Below the pieces are notes generated by a model. That model saw only the letters and a list, made by a program, of their open reading frames with translations, did no database searches and had not been told where the DNA came from. A DNA stretch of 64,000 bases from an uncultured Eggerthellaceae bacterium (GTDB lineage Bacteria > Actinomycetota > Coriobacteriia > Coriobacteriales > Eggerthellaceae). Made by a program: the position numbers and the translations under genes. This document shows, piece by piece, positions 1-8,079 of the stretch. Location: positions 19,299 through 83,298 of the forward strand of contig CAJOIP010000021.1 in the NCBI GenBank assembly GCA_905234785.1, given 5' to 3'. The first letter of the stretch is position 1. Every line of letters starts with the position of its first letter.

Positions 1-36
1 CAGGCAGCCGTCCATGTCGAAGATGAAGCCGGCCAC
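1..36 (-). CDS. HAD-superfamily hydrolase, N-terminal fragment
   Basis: Twelve codons run off the left edge. The GTG at 34-36 follows directly after the TAA of the upstream homoserine dehydrogenase, so the two genes are probably co-transcribed. The peptide reads MAGFIFDMDGCL, and FDMDG is the first catalytic motif (DxD) of HAD phosphatases and beta-phosphoglucomutase-like enzymes, with the nucleophilic Asp at residue 7. Substrate cannot be told from this fragment. A phosphatase or mutase next to hom is possible but unproven. Confidence 0.6.
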   Translation of the reverse strand, partial: MAGFIFDMDGCL

Positions 37-1320
37 TTAGTCCTCCACGCGAATGACGGTCGGGTCGACGAGCAGCATGTCCTCCATGGCGGCGAGCTCG
101 GCCAACGCCGTGCGGATGTTCTTCTCGCGGGCGGTGTGCGTGACGAAGATCAGGTTCACGGCATCGCGCTCGCGCGTGCCCTCCTGCACGACCGAGCGCA
201 GCGACACGCCATGCCTCGCAAAGACCTCGGCCGCCGCGGCGAGCACGCCCGTGCGGTCGGGCACGACGAAGCGGATGTAGTAGCGGGTCTCGAGGTTGTC
301 CATGGGGACGATGGGCAGCTTGTCGGTGCACGTGCAGCCGACGATCGGCGGCACGCCCAGCGTGATGTGGCGCGACACTTCCAGCACGTCGCCCATGACG
401 GCGCTCGCCGCCGGGCCCGAACCCGCGCCGGCGCCGAAGAACATCGTCTCGCCCACGGAATCGCCCGTGACGTAGATGGCGTTGTCGACGCCGTTCACGT
501 GCGCGAGCTGGTGGGTGCGCGGGATCATCGTGGGGTGCACGCGCACGTCGACACCCTCGGGCAGGCGGTGCCCGATGGCGAGCAGCTTCACGGCGTAACC
601 CATGTCGCGGGCCGTCGCCAGGTCGATGGGCTGGATGTTGCGGATGCCCTCGTTGTGCACGTCGCTCATGACCACGCGCGAGTTGAAGGCGATGGAGGCC
701 AGGATGGCGATCTTGGCCGCGGCGTCGAAGCCGTCCACGTCGGCGGTCGGGTCGGCCTCGGCGAAGCCCTTCGCCTGCGCCTCGGCGAGCACCTCGTCGT
801 AGGGCATGCCGTCTTCGTCCATGCGCGTGAGCATGTAGTTGGTGGTGCCGTTGACAATGCCGAGCACCGAGGAGATCTCGTTGGAGATGAGCGAGTGCTT
901 CAGCGGGTCGATGATGGGGATGCCGCCGCCGACGCTGGCCTCGAAGGCGATTTCCACGCCAGCCTCGTCGGCCAGGTGGAAGATCTCCTCGCCGGCCGTG
1001 GCCATGAGCGCCTTGTTGGCGGTGACCACGTGCTTGCCGTTCTTCAGCGCCTCGGTGACGATGGCATGCGCCACGCCCGTGCCGCCGATGAGCTCGATGA
1101 CCAGGTCGATTTCGGGGTCGGTCGTGATGTCGTGGAAATCGCTCGTGAACAGGTGGCCCACGCCGTGCGCCTCGGCTTCGGCGGGGTCGAGCGAGCACAC
1201 GCGAGCAAGCTCGATGTCGATGCCGTAATGGCGAATGAAATCATCACGATGCTTCTGGATGATGTCGATGCAGCCGCCGCCCACGGTGCCGGTGCCGACA
1301 AGGCCGATTCTCACAGGCAT
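37..1320 (-). CDS. hom: homoserine dehydrogenase
   Basis: Reduces aspartate semialdehyde to homoserine with NAD(P)H in the threonine/methionine branch of the aspartate pathway, in the cytosol. The 427-residue protein starts with the dinucleotide-binding loop GLVGTGTVGGG (residues 6-16). It carries the family segment TANKALMA around residue 100 and ends in an ACT domain over roughly the last 80 residues (VPDRTGVLAAAAEVF), the usual threonine-feedback module. Length and domain order match ordinary bacterial enzymes. The ATG has a GGAG-type ribosome site about 5 bases upstream. The HAD gene follows with no gap. Upstream lie 245 bases that hold only an inverted repeat. Confidence 0.96.
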   Translation of the reverse strand: MPVRIGLVGTGTVGGGCIDIIQKHRDDFIRHYGIDIELARVCSLDPAEAEAHGVGHLFTSDFHDITTDPEIDLVIELIGGTGVAHAIVTEALKNGKHVVTANKALMATAGEEIFHLADEAGVEIAFEASVGGGIPIIDPLKHSLISNEISSVLGIVNGTTNYMLTRMDEDGMPYDEVLAEAQAKGFAEADPTADVDGFDAAAKIAILASIAFNSRVVMSDVHNEGIRNIQPIDLATARDMGYAVKLLAIGHRLPEGVDVRVHPTMIPRTHQLAHVNGVDNAIYVTGDSVGETMFFGAGAGSGPAASAVMGDVLEVSRHITLGVPPIVGCTCTDKLPIVPMDNLETRYYIRFVVPDRTGVLAAAAEVFARHGVSLRSVVQEGTRERDAVNLIFVTHTAREKNIRTALAELAAMEDMLLVDPTVIRVED

Positions 1321-1420
1321 GGTATCTCCGTTTCCCTACGCTGAAATTGAATGCACACCAGTATACCCGTCGATTCGCGCTCTGCGAATCGACTCGGCGA
1401 AATGCGCATGAGACTGCTGG

Positions 1421-1558
1421 GGAAAGGGCCGCTGGCGGAGAGGGTGAGCGTTTGTCCTCGCACGCTCAGCGGCAATAGCGCATCAAAAACCGCAACAGCA
1501 ATCGCCGCTTCGCTTAGCTGCGGAATCGCGCTCATCCTCTTCGCCAGCGGCCCTTTCC
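1421..1558. repeat. large imperfect inverted repeat (about 30-bp arms)
   Basis: Arms at about 1421-1450 and 1530-1558 match at 28 of 30 positions; each contains GGAAAGGGCCGCTGGCG. They flank a loop of about 80 bases with further partial symmetry. The element fills the gap between hom and cbiC and ends a few bases before the cbiC stop. It resembles in layout the inverted repeats at 31621-31771 and 34391-34518, which also sit against gene ends. It could act as a bidirectional terminator or be a palindromic mobile unit. Confidence 0.75.
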
Positions 1559-1565
1559 CTGCGGC

Positions 1566-2222
1566 TTATTCGCGGGCGTTGTTGCTGGCGAGGTATAGAA
1601 GCGCGTTGCAGATGGCGGCGGCGACGTTGCTGCCGCCCTTGCGGCCGCGCGCCACGATGTGCGGCACGTCGAGCTCGCAGATGAGCTCCTTCGACTCGAC
1701 CACGTTCACGAAGCCGACGGGAACGCCGACGATGAGCGCGGGCGGGCACGGCATCTCGCCTGCCTGCAGCATCTCGTAGAGGCGCACGAGGGCCGTCGGC
1801 GCGTTTCCCACGGCGTAGATGAGCGGCTTGCCGAGCGCGGCGGCGCGTTCCATGCACACGGCCGAGCGCGTGAGGCCGCGCTCCTTCGCCTCGGCTGCCA
1901 CGTCCGGATCGGAGATGAAGTTGAAGACCTCGCCGCCGAATTTCGCGAGCACGCGCTTGTTGATGCCCGACGCCGCCATCTTCGTGTCGGTGACGATGGA
2001 GCAGCCGCCCTTCAACGCCTCGACCCCGATGGTGGTCGCATGCGGCGAGAACACCAGGTTGTCGGCGTAGTCGAAATCGGCCGACGTGTGGATGACGCGC
2101 TTCACGACGAGCTCGTTTTCCGGGTCGAGCGCGCGCCCGCCCAACTCGGCCGTGATGATCTCGAAGCTGCGCGCCTCGATGTCGGCCGGCTTCACGAACT
2201 GCAACTTGTCTAGGCTGCTCAT
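1566..2222 (-). CDS. cbiC: cobalt-precorrin-8 methylmutase
   Basis: Moves the C11 methyl to C12 of the corrin ring to give cobyrinic acid (CbiC/CobH family). The 218-residue length is typical. The family segment VIHTSADFDY (near residue 44) holds the catalytic histidine that protonates the ring, and a second conserved stretch reads SIVTDTKMAASGI. The start has GAAGGAG with AGAGG close to the ATG. It is the last gene of the cbi operon, read after cbiP with a gap of about 90 bases that contains a short palindromic repeat. The cbi order and direction strongly support the call. Confidence 0.96.
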   Translation of the reverse strand: MSSLDKLQFVKPADIEARSFEIITAELGGRALDPENELVVKRVIHTSADFDYADNLVFSPHATTIGVEALKGGCSIVTDTKMAASGINKRVLAKFGGEVFNFISDPDVAAEAKERGLTRSAVCMERAAALGKPLIYAVGNAPTALVRLYEMLQAGEMPCPPALIVGVPVGFVNVVESKELICELDVPHIVARGRKGGSNVAAAICNALLYLASNNARE

Positions 2223-2253
2223 GTTTCCTCTTCTCCTTCGGGCAATGTGCTCG

Positions 2254-2303
2254 ATTCGTCACTACGCTTCGCGGAGATTCCTCGCTGCGCTCGGAATGAC
2301 GAG
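2254..2303. repeat. short copy of the GTCATCC/GGATGAC palindromic repeat
   Basis: The gap between cbiP and cbiC holds a compact, degenerate copy of the repeat family seen at 24813, 38215, 44766, 50132 and 59924. It has TCGTCACTACG at one end and CGGAATGACG at the other, with the internal CTTCGCGGAGATTCCTCG seen in other copies. It lies entirely between the genes. Confidence 0.55.
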
Positions 2304-2313
2304 CGGGCGTTGC

Positions 2314-3786
2314 TCATACGCCCTCCTCGATGATGCGGTAGATCAGGTCCATGTCCATGTTGTCGCGCATGGCCTGCGCGAGCTTGTCGTATTGCTCTTC
2401 CTTGTAGGCCTTCATGTCGTGCGCCTGGACGTCGGCGGCATCGAGACCCTTCGCCTCGAACAGGGCGCCTGCCAGCGCCTCGGCGCATTCCCTCGTGTCG
2501 AAGACGCCATGAATGTAGGTGCCGTACACGTTGCCCTCGTTGACCATCGGCGCCGTGACGGGCTCGCCTTCGATGAACGTCTCGCCCATGTGAATCTCGT
2601 ACCCCTCGACGGGCATGCCCGACAGCGCCGCGAGCGCGCCGCCCACCTCGCCGAGCTTCGTGCGCACGCGCACCTGGCGCTTCTCGGGCTCGAACACCGT
2701 GCGGGTCGGCAAAAGCCCCACGCCGCGCACGCAGCCGCCGCCCTCCACGCCATGCGGATCGCTGACCTCGAGCCCGAGCATCTGGTAGCCGCCGCAAATG
2801 CCCACGACCGGGGTTCCCGCAGAAGCGCGCTTCAAAAGCACCGTCTCGATGCCGCTTTCGCGCAGCCACTTCAAATCGGCGATCGTGTTCTTCGTGCCCG
2901 GCAAGATGATGAGGTCGGGCTCGCCCAGATCGGACGCCCGTTGCACGTAGCGCACGCCCACGCCGTCGATGGCCGACAACGCGATGAAGTCGGTGAAGTT
3001 CGACACCTTCGGCAGGCGGATGACCGCGACGTCGACGAGCGCGCCTGCGCGGCGCACGTCCAGGCGGTCGGACAGGCTGTCCTCGTCGTCGATGTCGAGC
3101 TGCGTGTAGGGAATGACGCCCGCAATCGGGATGCCCGAGCGCTCGCGTAGAATGTCGAGCCCCGGGTCGAGGATGGTCTTGTCGCCGCGGAACTTGTTCA
3201 CGATGAGGCCCTTCACGCGGGCGCGCTCGTCGTCTTCGAGCAGCATGAGCGTGCCGAGCAGCTGCGCGAACACGCCGCCGCGGTCGATGTCGCCCGCCAG
3301 CAGCACGGGAGATGCCGCCATGCGCGCCATGCCCATGTTCACAATGTCGTCGTCTTTCAGGTTCACCTCGGCGGGGCTGCCCGCGCCCTCGATGACGATG
3401 ATGTCGAAGCGGCTGGCCAGGTCGTTGTACGCCCGCATGATGTCGGGCACCAGCTCGTGCTTGAAAGCGAAGTAGTCGCGCGCGCTCATGGTGCCGATGG
3501 CCTGGCCGTTCACGATGACCTGGCTTCCCGTGTCGTTCGTGGGCTTCAGCAGAATCGGGTTCATGGCGGCCTCGGGGGCTATGCCGGCGGCTTCGGCCTG
3601 CACGACCTGCGCGCGGCCCATTTCGGCCCCTTCGGCCGTGATCGACGAGTTCAGCGCCATGTTCTGCGATTTGAACGGCGCCACGCGATACCCGTCTTGC
3701 GCGAAGATGCGGCACAGGCCCGCCGCGAGCAGGCTCTTGCCCGCCCCGGACATCGTGCCCTGCACCATGATGGGCTTGGCCGTCAT
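2314..3786 (-). CDS. cbiP: cobyric acid synthase
   Basis: ATP- and glutamine-dependent amidation of the b, d, e and g carboxylates of adenosyl-cobyrinic acid diamide (CbiP/CobQ). The ATG at 3784-3786 gives 490 residues beginning MTAKPIMVQGTMSGAGKSLL. The open frame continues upstream, but that part overlaps the cbiA coding end and has no family similarity. Visible motifs are the P-loop-like GTMSGAGKS, the segment FKSQNMALNS, and in the C-terminal half the amidotransferase nucleophile in GICGGYQMLG. The start overlaps the cbiA stop as ATGA, and an AAAGGGG site precedes it, which indicates translational coupling. Confidence 0.96.
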   Translation of the reverse strand: MTAKPIMVQGTMSGAGKSLLAAGLCRIFAQDGYRVAPFKSQNMALNSSITAEGAEMGRAQVVQAEAAGIAPEAAMNPILLKPTNDTGSQVIVNGQAIGTMSARDYFAFKHELVPDIMRAYNDLASRFDIIVIEGAGSPAEVNLKDDDIVNMGMARMAASPVLLAGDIDRGGVFAQLLGTLMLLEDDERARVKGLIVNKFRGDKTILDPGLDILRERSGIPIAGVIPYTQLDIDDEDSLSDRLDVRRAGALVDVAVIRLPKVSNFTDFIALSAIDGVGVRYVQRASDLGEPDLIILPGTKNTIADLKWLRESGIETVLLKRASAGTPVVGICGGYQMLGLEVSDPHGVEGGGCVRGVGLLPTRTVFEPEKRQVRVRTKLGEVGGALAALSGMPVEGYEIHMGETFIEGEPVTAPMVNEGNVYGTYIHGVFDTRECAEALAGALFEAKGLDAADVQAHDMKAYKEEQYDKLAQAMRDNMDMDLIYRIIEEGV

Positions 3787-5165
3787 CGCTGACCCCTTTC
3801 CCCGCCGTATGCCGCGCACGCGTCGACGAAACGGCGCGCGGCCTGCGGATGTGCCGGTAGATACAAGTGCGGATAGCCCGCGTACATGGAAGGCGTGGAC
3901 ATGCCGCATTTCCACGAACGCCCCGATTGCGGTTTCTCGGCCGTGAAATCGTTGCCGGGCGTCTCGCTATCCCAGTAATGGAACTCGTGCGCCCGCAGCT
4001 TCTCGTCGGCGTCGGCGAGCAGGCCGTCGTGCGCGGCGGTCAGCGTGATGTAGCCGAACCGCCCGAGCTTCGAGGTCTTAAACGACGCGCCCGGCACGAC
4101 GCCCACCTCGGAATACGTGCCGCCGTCGGAGTCTTCCAGCACGTCGTGCAGGTACATGAACCCGCCGCACTCGGCGATGGTCGGCATGCCGGAGCGGATG
4201 GCGCGCGCAATCGCCGTGCGCATGGGCGCGTTCGCGTTCAGCTCGCGCGCGTGCAGTTCGGGGTAGCCGCCGCCCAGGTACAGGCCCGAGGCGCCTTCGG
4301 GAAGGCCCGCGTCGGCGAGTGGGGAGAATTCGACGAGCTCGGCGCCGAGGTGCTGCAGCAACCGCAAGGCGTCGGCGTAGTAGAAGCAGAACGCGTCATC
4401 GCGGGCGATTGCGATGCGCGGCAGCGCGGGAAGCGTGCGCGGCTCGATGCCCTGCCATGCGGACCCATTCAGGACGGGCGCTGACGAGGCCAGGCGCAGC
4501 AGGCCGTCGATGTCGACCGTGCGCTCCATCACGCTCGCCAGCTTGTCGAGCTTCGCCTGCAGGTCGGCAACCTCGGAAGCCGTCACCAATCCCAGATGGC
4601 GGCTCTCCAGGCTGCAGTCTTCGAGCACGGGCAGGTAGCCGTACACACGCACACCCGTCTCGGCTTCGATGACGTCTTTCAGGCGAGGGTACAGCATGTC
4701 TGACACGCGGTTCAGCACGACGCCTTCCACATGGCTGTCCGCACGGAAGCGGGCGAAGCCGGCGACCTCGGCGGCAATCGAGCGCGCGCGCCCGCGGCCG
4801 TCGATGACGAGCACCGCCGGGGCGTCGATCGTGCGCGCGACGTCCCATGCGCTCGCCTCGTCGCTCACCGCGATGCCGTCGTAATAGCCCATGACGCCCT
4901 CGATGACCACGGCGTTGCCATGCGCGGCGCTGTCGGCGACGAGCGCGCGGACCTGGGCCGCATCCGAGAAGAACAGGTCGAGGTTGCGCGAATAGGCGCC
5001 GATGACCTCGCTGTGGAACATCGGGTCGATGTAATCGGGGCCGCACTTGCACGCGGCGGGCGCCATGCCGCGCCGCACGAGCGCCTGCAGCAGGCCGCAC
5101 GTGAACGTGGTCTTGCCCCCGCCGCTTGCAGGGGCGCCGATGACGATGCGCGGTGCCGCTGTCAT
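3783..5165 (-). CDS. cbiA: cobyrinic acid a,c-diamide synthase
   Basis: Amidates the a and c side chains of cobyrinic acid using glutamine and ATP. At 460 residues it is the usual size. The N-terminus has the P-loop GAPASGGGKTTFTCGL followed by CKCGPDYIDPMFH, characteristic of CbiA/CobB. The C-terminal class-I glutaminase-like domain has its cysteine in ECGGFMYL. An AAGG site precedes the ATG inside the end of cbiET, with which it overlaps by 4 bases. It overlaps cbiP by 4 bases downstream, so cbiET-cbiA-cbiP form a tightly coupled block. Confidence 0.96.
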   Translation of the reverse strand: MTAAPRIVIGAPASGGGKTTFTCGLLQALVRRGMAPAACKCGPDYIDPMFHSEVIGAYSRNLDLFFSDAAQVRALVADSAAHGNAVVIEGVMGYYDGIAVSDEASAWDVARTIDAPAVLVIDGRGRARSIAAEVAGFARFRADSHVEGVVLNRVSDMLYPRLKDVIEAETGVRVYGYLPVLEDCSLESRHLGLVTASEVADLQAKLDKLASVMERTVDIDGLLRLASSAPVLNGSAWQGIEPRTLPALPRIAIARDDAFCFYYADALRLLQHLGAELVEFSPLADAGLPEGASGLYLGGGYPELHARELNANAPMRTAIARAIRSGMPTIAECGGFMYLHDVLEDSDGGTYSEVGVVPGASFKTSKLGRFGYITLTAAHDGLLADADEKLRAHEFHYWDSETPGNDFTAEKPQSGRSWKCGMSTPSMYAGYPHLYLPAHPQAARRFVDACAAYGGERGQR

Positions 5166-6400
5166 TGCCGATCACCTTCTATAATCAATTTCCTCGGAGG
5201 ATATTGATTATCGAACGTGACGATGTAGACCGGGTTCTCGGCGCGCATGAGGTGGTACGAGCCCACCGCGTCGGCGCGGGCGACCGACACCTGCACGATG
5301 TCGGCGTCTTCCACGTCGTGCGCGCGCAGGCAGGCCAGCACGTCGGCAAGCGTCTCGAGCGTCACCGCCGTGACGCAGATGCGCACCTGCGGGTTGGCGG
5401 CCAGCGCCGCGTTCACGATGGCGTCGAGGTTGCCGGACGACCCGCCGATGAACACGCGGTCGGGCGCCGGCAAGCCGGCAAGCGCGTCGGGCGCCTCGCC
5501 TTCCACGGGGACCATGTTGAAAGCGCCCTTGGCAGCTCGGTTCTCGCGCATGAGCGCCAGCGCGTCGGGGTTCTTCTCGACGGCGTACACGACGCCGCGG
5601 TTCGCCGCGAGCGCTGCCTCGACCGACACCGAGCCCGTGCCCGCGCCGACGTCCCAGACCACATGGCCGGGGGCGATCCGAAGCTTCGCGATTGCCAGCG
5701 CGCGGACTTCCTCTTTCGTCATGGGGGCCTTCCCGCGCGCGAAATCGCCGTCTGCCAGCGACGGCGCCGCGAACGGGCGTTTCACGGAATGCGGGTTCTC
5801 GGCGAGCATGACCGACAAGTCCGCGAAGCTCATCTCGGCGAGCTCGGACGCCGTGCCGCGCACGATGCGCTCGTCGTCGTACGACAGGCGCTCGCCCGCC
5901 GCAACCGACACGCCACCCATCCCCCGTTTCACGAGGTCGCGGCAAATGTCTTCCACTTTGGTCTTGCCGCCCGTGATGCAAAACGTCTTCGGGCTCGACT
6001 GAATCGCGCCCACCGCGTCGTGGTCGCGGCCGTGCGCCGACACGAGCGTCGCGTCCTGCCAGGGCGTGCGCAGCTTCGCGCAGAAGTACACGAGCGACGA
6101 GATGCCGGGGACGACCTCGACCTCGAAGTCGGCCAGCTTGCCGTACAGCGCCGTCGCGCCGCTGTAGAAGCCGACGTCGCCGGAAAGGAGCACGCTCGCC
6201 TGCTCGCACGTGGCGGCGTGAAGCGCGGCGACGATGTCGTCGGACTTGATGAGCTCAAGCTTTTCGCAGTCGTTGCCTTGGAACGGCTCGAGCAGTCGTT
6301 TCGCCCCGATGAGCAGGCCGCTTTCGCGAATGGCGCGCTCAGCGCCCAGCGTCAGCGTGTCGGGGTTTCCCATGCCGATGCCGATCAGATATACCTTCAT
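5162..6400 (-). CDS. cbiET: cobalt-precorrin-7 C5- / precorrin-6 C15-methyltransferase, fused (CbiET)
   Basis: Fusion of CbiE (C5 methylation) and CbiT (C15 methylation with decarboxylation of the acetate at C12), as in CobL. The 412-residue protein starts at the ATG at 6398-6400; the upstream open frame overlaps cbiJ. The N-terminal half has the tetrapyrrole-methylase opening YLIGIGMGNPDTLTLGA. The C-terminal half has the SAM-binding stretch VVWDVGAGTGSVSVEA. The start overlaps the cbiJ stop by 4 bases. Oddity: the last 15 or so residues include NQYPPRKLI, which is encoded by a 27-bp palindrome found at two other places in the window, so the extreme C-terminus looks like an inserted repeat. 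Confidence 0.95.
   Translation of the reverse strand: MKVYLIGIGMGNPDTLTLGAERAIRESGLLIGAKRLLEPFQGNDCEKLELIKSDDIVAALHAATCEQASVLLSGDVGFYSGATALYGKLADFEVEVVPGISSLVYFCAKLRTPWQDATLVSAHGRDHDAVGAIQSSPKTFCITGGKTKVEDICRDLVKRGMGGVSVAAGERLSYDDERIVRGTASELAEMSFADLSVMLAENPHSVKRPFAAPSLADGDFARGKAPMTKEEVRALAIAKLRIAPGHVVWDVGAGTGSVSVEAALAANRGVVYAVEKNPDALALMRENRAAKGAFNMVPVEGEAPDALAGLPAPDRVFIGGSSGNLDAIVNAALAANPQVRICVTAVTLETLADVLACLRAHDVEDADIVQVSVARADAVGSYHLMRAENPVYIVTFDNQYPPRKLIIEGDRQ
5183..5209. repeat. 27-bp palindrome, copy 1 (inside the 3' end of cbiET)
   Basis: Arms AATCAATTTCCTC and GAGGATATTGATT surround a single central base. Near-identical copies lie at 48492-48518 and 57946-57972. Here the palindrome is translated as part of the cbiET C-terminus and lies about 20 bases before the cbiA start. 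Confidence 0.8.
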
Positions 6401-7197
6401 AACCCCAGCACCTTTTCCAATTCCTGTTTCGCCTGATCCATGCTCAGGCCCTCTTCGTCGCGCGGGCGGTGGATGACCACGAGGTCGCACCCGCATTCAC
6501 GGGCCGCCTCGACCTTCTCCCAGAAACCGCCAGCCGCACCCGACGCCTTCGTCACGAGCGTGCGGATGCCGAACTCGCGGATCAGCGCCATGTTGAGCTC
6601 CTTCGAGAAGGGGCCCTGCATGGCGATGATGTGGCTCGTCGGAATGCCGAGCTCGTCAGCCGCGGCAAGCGACGAGGCGACGGGAAGCACGCGCGCGTAC
6701 AGCCGCTCGGCATAATCGGGCAGGGCGCCCACGTACAGCGGAAGGTCCTTGCTGCCCGTCGTCAGCATGACGGGTCCCATCTTCCGCGCGATGAGCTGCG
6801 CAGCCTCAGCCGGGCTGCCTGCGCCTTCCCACGGGCCCTCGGGCTCGCGTTCGCGCAGCACGCGCAACAGCAGCACGCCGCACGCTTCGGCGGCGCCCGC
6901 AATGCTTTCCGACACGCCGGCAGCGTAGGGGTGCGTCGCGTCGACGACGCATGCGAAGGGCTCGTCGCGCATGAGCCGTTCCATGTCGCCCGGCAGCATG
7001 CGCCCCGTAAGCGACGTCACGTTGGGAATGTTCTCGACAAGCGACCCGCCGTATTCCGTAAGCGAGCTGACGTACACCTGGCAGCCGCCGCGTCCGCCCA
7101 GCCACGTGGCGAGCTCGCGGCCTTCGGTCGTGCCGCCGAACACGAGGACGCGCGGCAACGTGGAACGCGTTTCCGGTTTCCGCTCCATTTGCTCCAC
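6397..7197 (-). CDS. cbiJ: cobalt-precorrin-6A reductase
   Basis: NADH-dependent reduction of the C18-C19 bond of the corrin ring (CbiJ/CobK). It is 266 residues long, close to the family norm. The N-terminal Rossmann-like opening LVFGGTTEGRELATWL and the segment VVDATHPYAAGVSESI are characteristic of this family. A GGGAGG site lies 6-7 bases before the GTG start at 7197. That start is separated from the cbiH stop by one base, and the 3' end overlaps cbiET by 4. An internal ATG three codons in is an alternative start. Confidence 0.94.
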   Translation of the reverse strand: MEQMERKPETRSTLPRVLVFGGTTEGRELATWLGGRGGCQVYVSSLTEYGGSLVENIPNVTSLTGRMLPGDMERLMRDEPFACVVDATHPYAAGVSESIAGAAEACGVLLLRVLREREPEGPWEGAGSPAEAAQLIARKMGPVMLTTGSKDLPLYVGALPDYAERLYARVLPVASSLAAADELGIPTSHIIAMQGPFSKELNMALIREFGIRTLVTKASGAAGGFWEKVEAARECGCDLVVIHRPRDEEGLSMDQAKQELEKVLGL

Positions 7198-7198
7198 G

Positions 7199-7942
7199 CT
7201 AATCCTCCCGCTGAAGGTAGCCGCGCGGAGTGACCATCTTGCCGTTCAGCTCGACCGTCTGGCTGTTGCCGACGAACACGCACGTGAACATGTCGACCTG
7301 CGTGTCGCGCAGTTCGGCCAGCGTCATGACATGCGCTTCCTGCCCCTCGCGCCCGATGTTGCGCACGGTGCCGCACACGGTGTCGGGGCTCTTGCCCGCG
7401 CCGAGCAGGATGTCGCACGCCCGCTGCAGGTAATCGGGACGCTTGTGCGACGAGGGGTTGTACAGGCTGATGACGAAGTCGGCCTGCGCCGCCGCCACGA
7501 GCCTGCGCTCGATCGTTTCCCACGGGGTGAGCAAGTCGGAAAGCGAGATGGCGCAGTAGTCGTGCATGAGGGGCGCGCCGAGTACGGCCGCTCCCCCGTT
7601 CGACGCCGACACGCCGGGGATGACCTCGATGTCGACGGGAGGGAACTCGTCTGCCAGCTCGTAGATGAGCCCGGCCATGCCGTACACGCCCGGGTCGCCC
7701 GAGCACACCATGGCGACGCTCAGGCCAGCTGCGGCCTTTTCCAACGCGGCGCGGCACCGCTCGACCTCTTTGCGCATGGGCGTGGTTATGATCTCCTTGT
7801 CGGGAAACTCGTCGCGCAGCAAGTCGACGTACACCATGTATCCTGCGATGAGGTCGCATGACTCGATGCCCGCGCGCGCACGGCCCGACATGTCCTCGGC
7901 CCCTCCCGGGCCCAAGCCCACGACCAGCAGCTTTCCAACCAT
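7199..7942 (-). CDS. cbiH: cobalt-precorrin-3 C17-methyltransferase
   Basis: SAM-dependent C17 methylation with ring contraction (CbiH/CobJ), cytosolic. The 247-residue protein is all methylase domain. It opens with VVGLGPGGAEDMSGRA and has VCSGDPGVYGMAGL around residue 80 and IPGVSASNGGAAVLGAP around 115, all typical of the precorrin-3B methylases. AGGAG precedes the ATG by about 7 bases. It is separated from cbiG by about 140 bases that carry a palindromic repeat, the only large gap within the upstream half of the operon. Confidence 0.96.
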   Translation of the reverse strand: MVGKLLVVGLGPGGAEDMSGRARAGIESCDLIAGYMVYVDLLRDEFPDKEIITTPMRKEVERCRAALEKAAAGLSVAMVCSGDPGVYGMAGLIYELADEFPPVDIEVIPGVSASNGGAAVLGAPLMHDYCAISLSDLLTPWETIERRLVAAAQADFVISLYNPSSHKRPDYLQRACDILLGAGKSPDTVCGTVRNIGREGQEAHVMTLAELRDTQVDMFTCVFVGNSQTVELNGKMVTPRGYLQRED

Positions 7943-7967
7943 ACTCTTCTCCTGTTTCGTTTATAAC

Positions 7968-8071
7968 CGTAGGAGCTCCATTCATCGAGCCCACGCCGCG
8001 GAGCGGCAATATATCGGTTATCACCAATATATCCGCCTTCGGCGGCGGGCGCGATGAATCGCGCCCCTACG
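7968..8071. repeat. palindromic GTAGGGGCG-family element in the cbi operon
   Basis: The left end (CGTAGGAGCTCCATTCATCG) is an imperfect inverted copy of the right end (GCGATGAATCGCGCCCCTACG at about 8051-8071). Between them AATATATC motifs repeat. The same right end recurs at 27631-27660 and, altered, at 42870-42895. It occupies most of the gap between cbiG and cbiH, so it could attenuate or process the polycistronic transcript. Confidence 0.7.
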
Positions 8072-8079
8072 AGTCCAAC

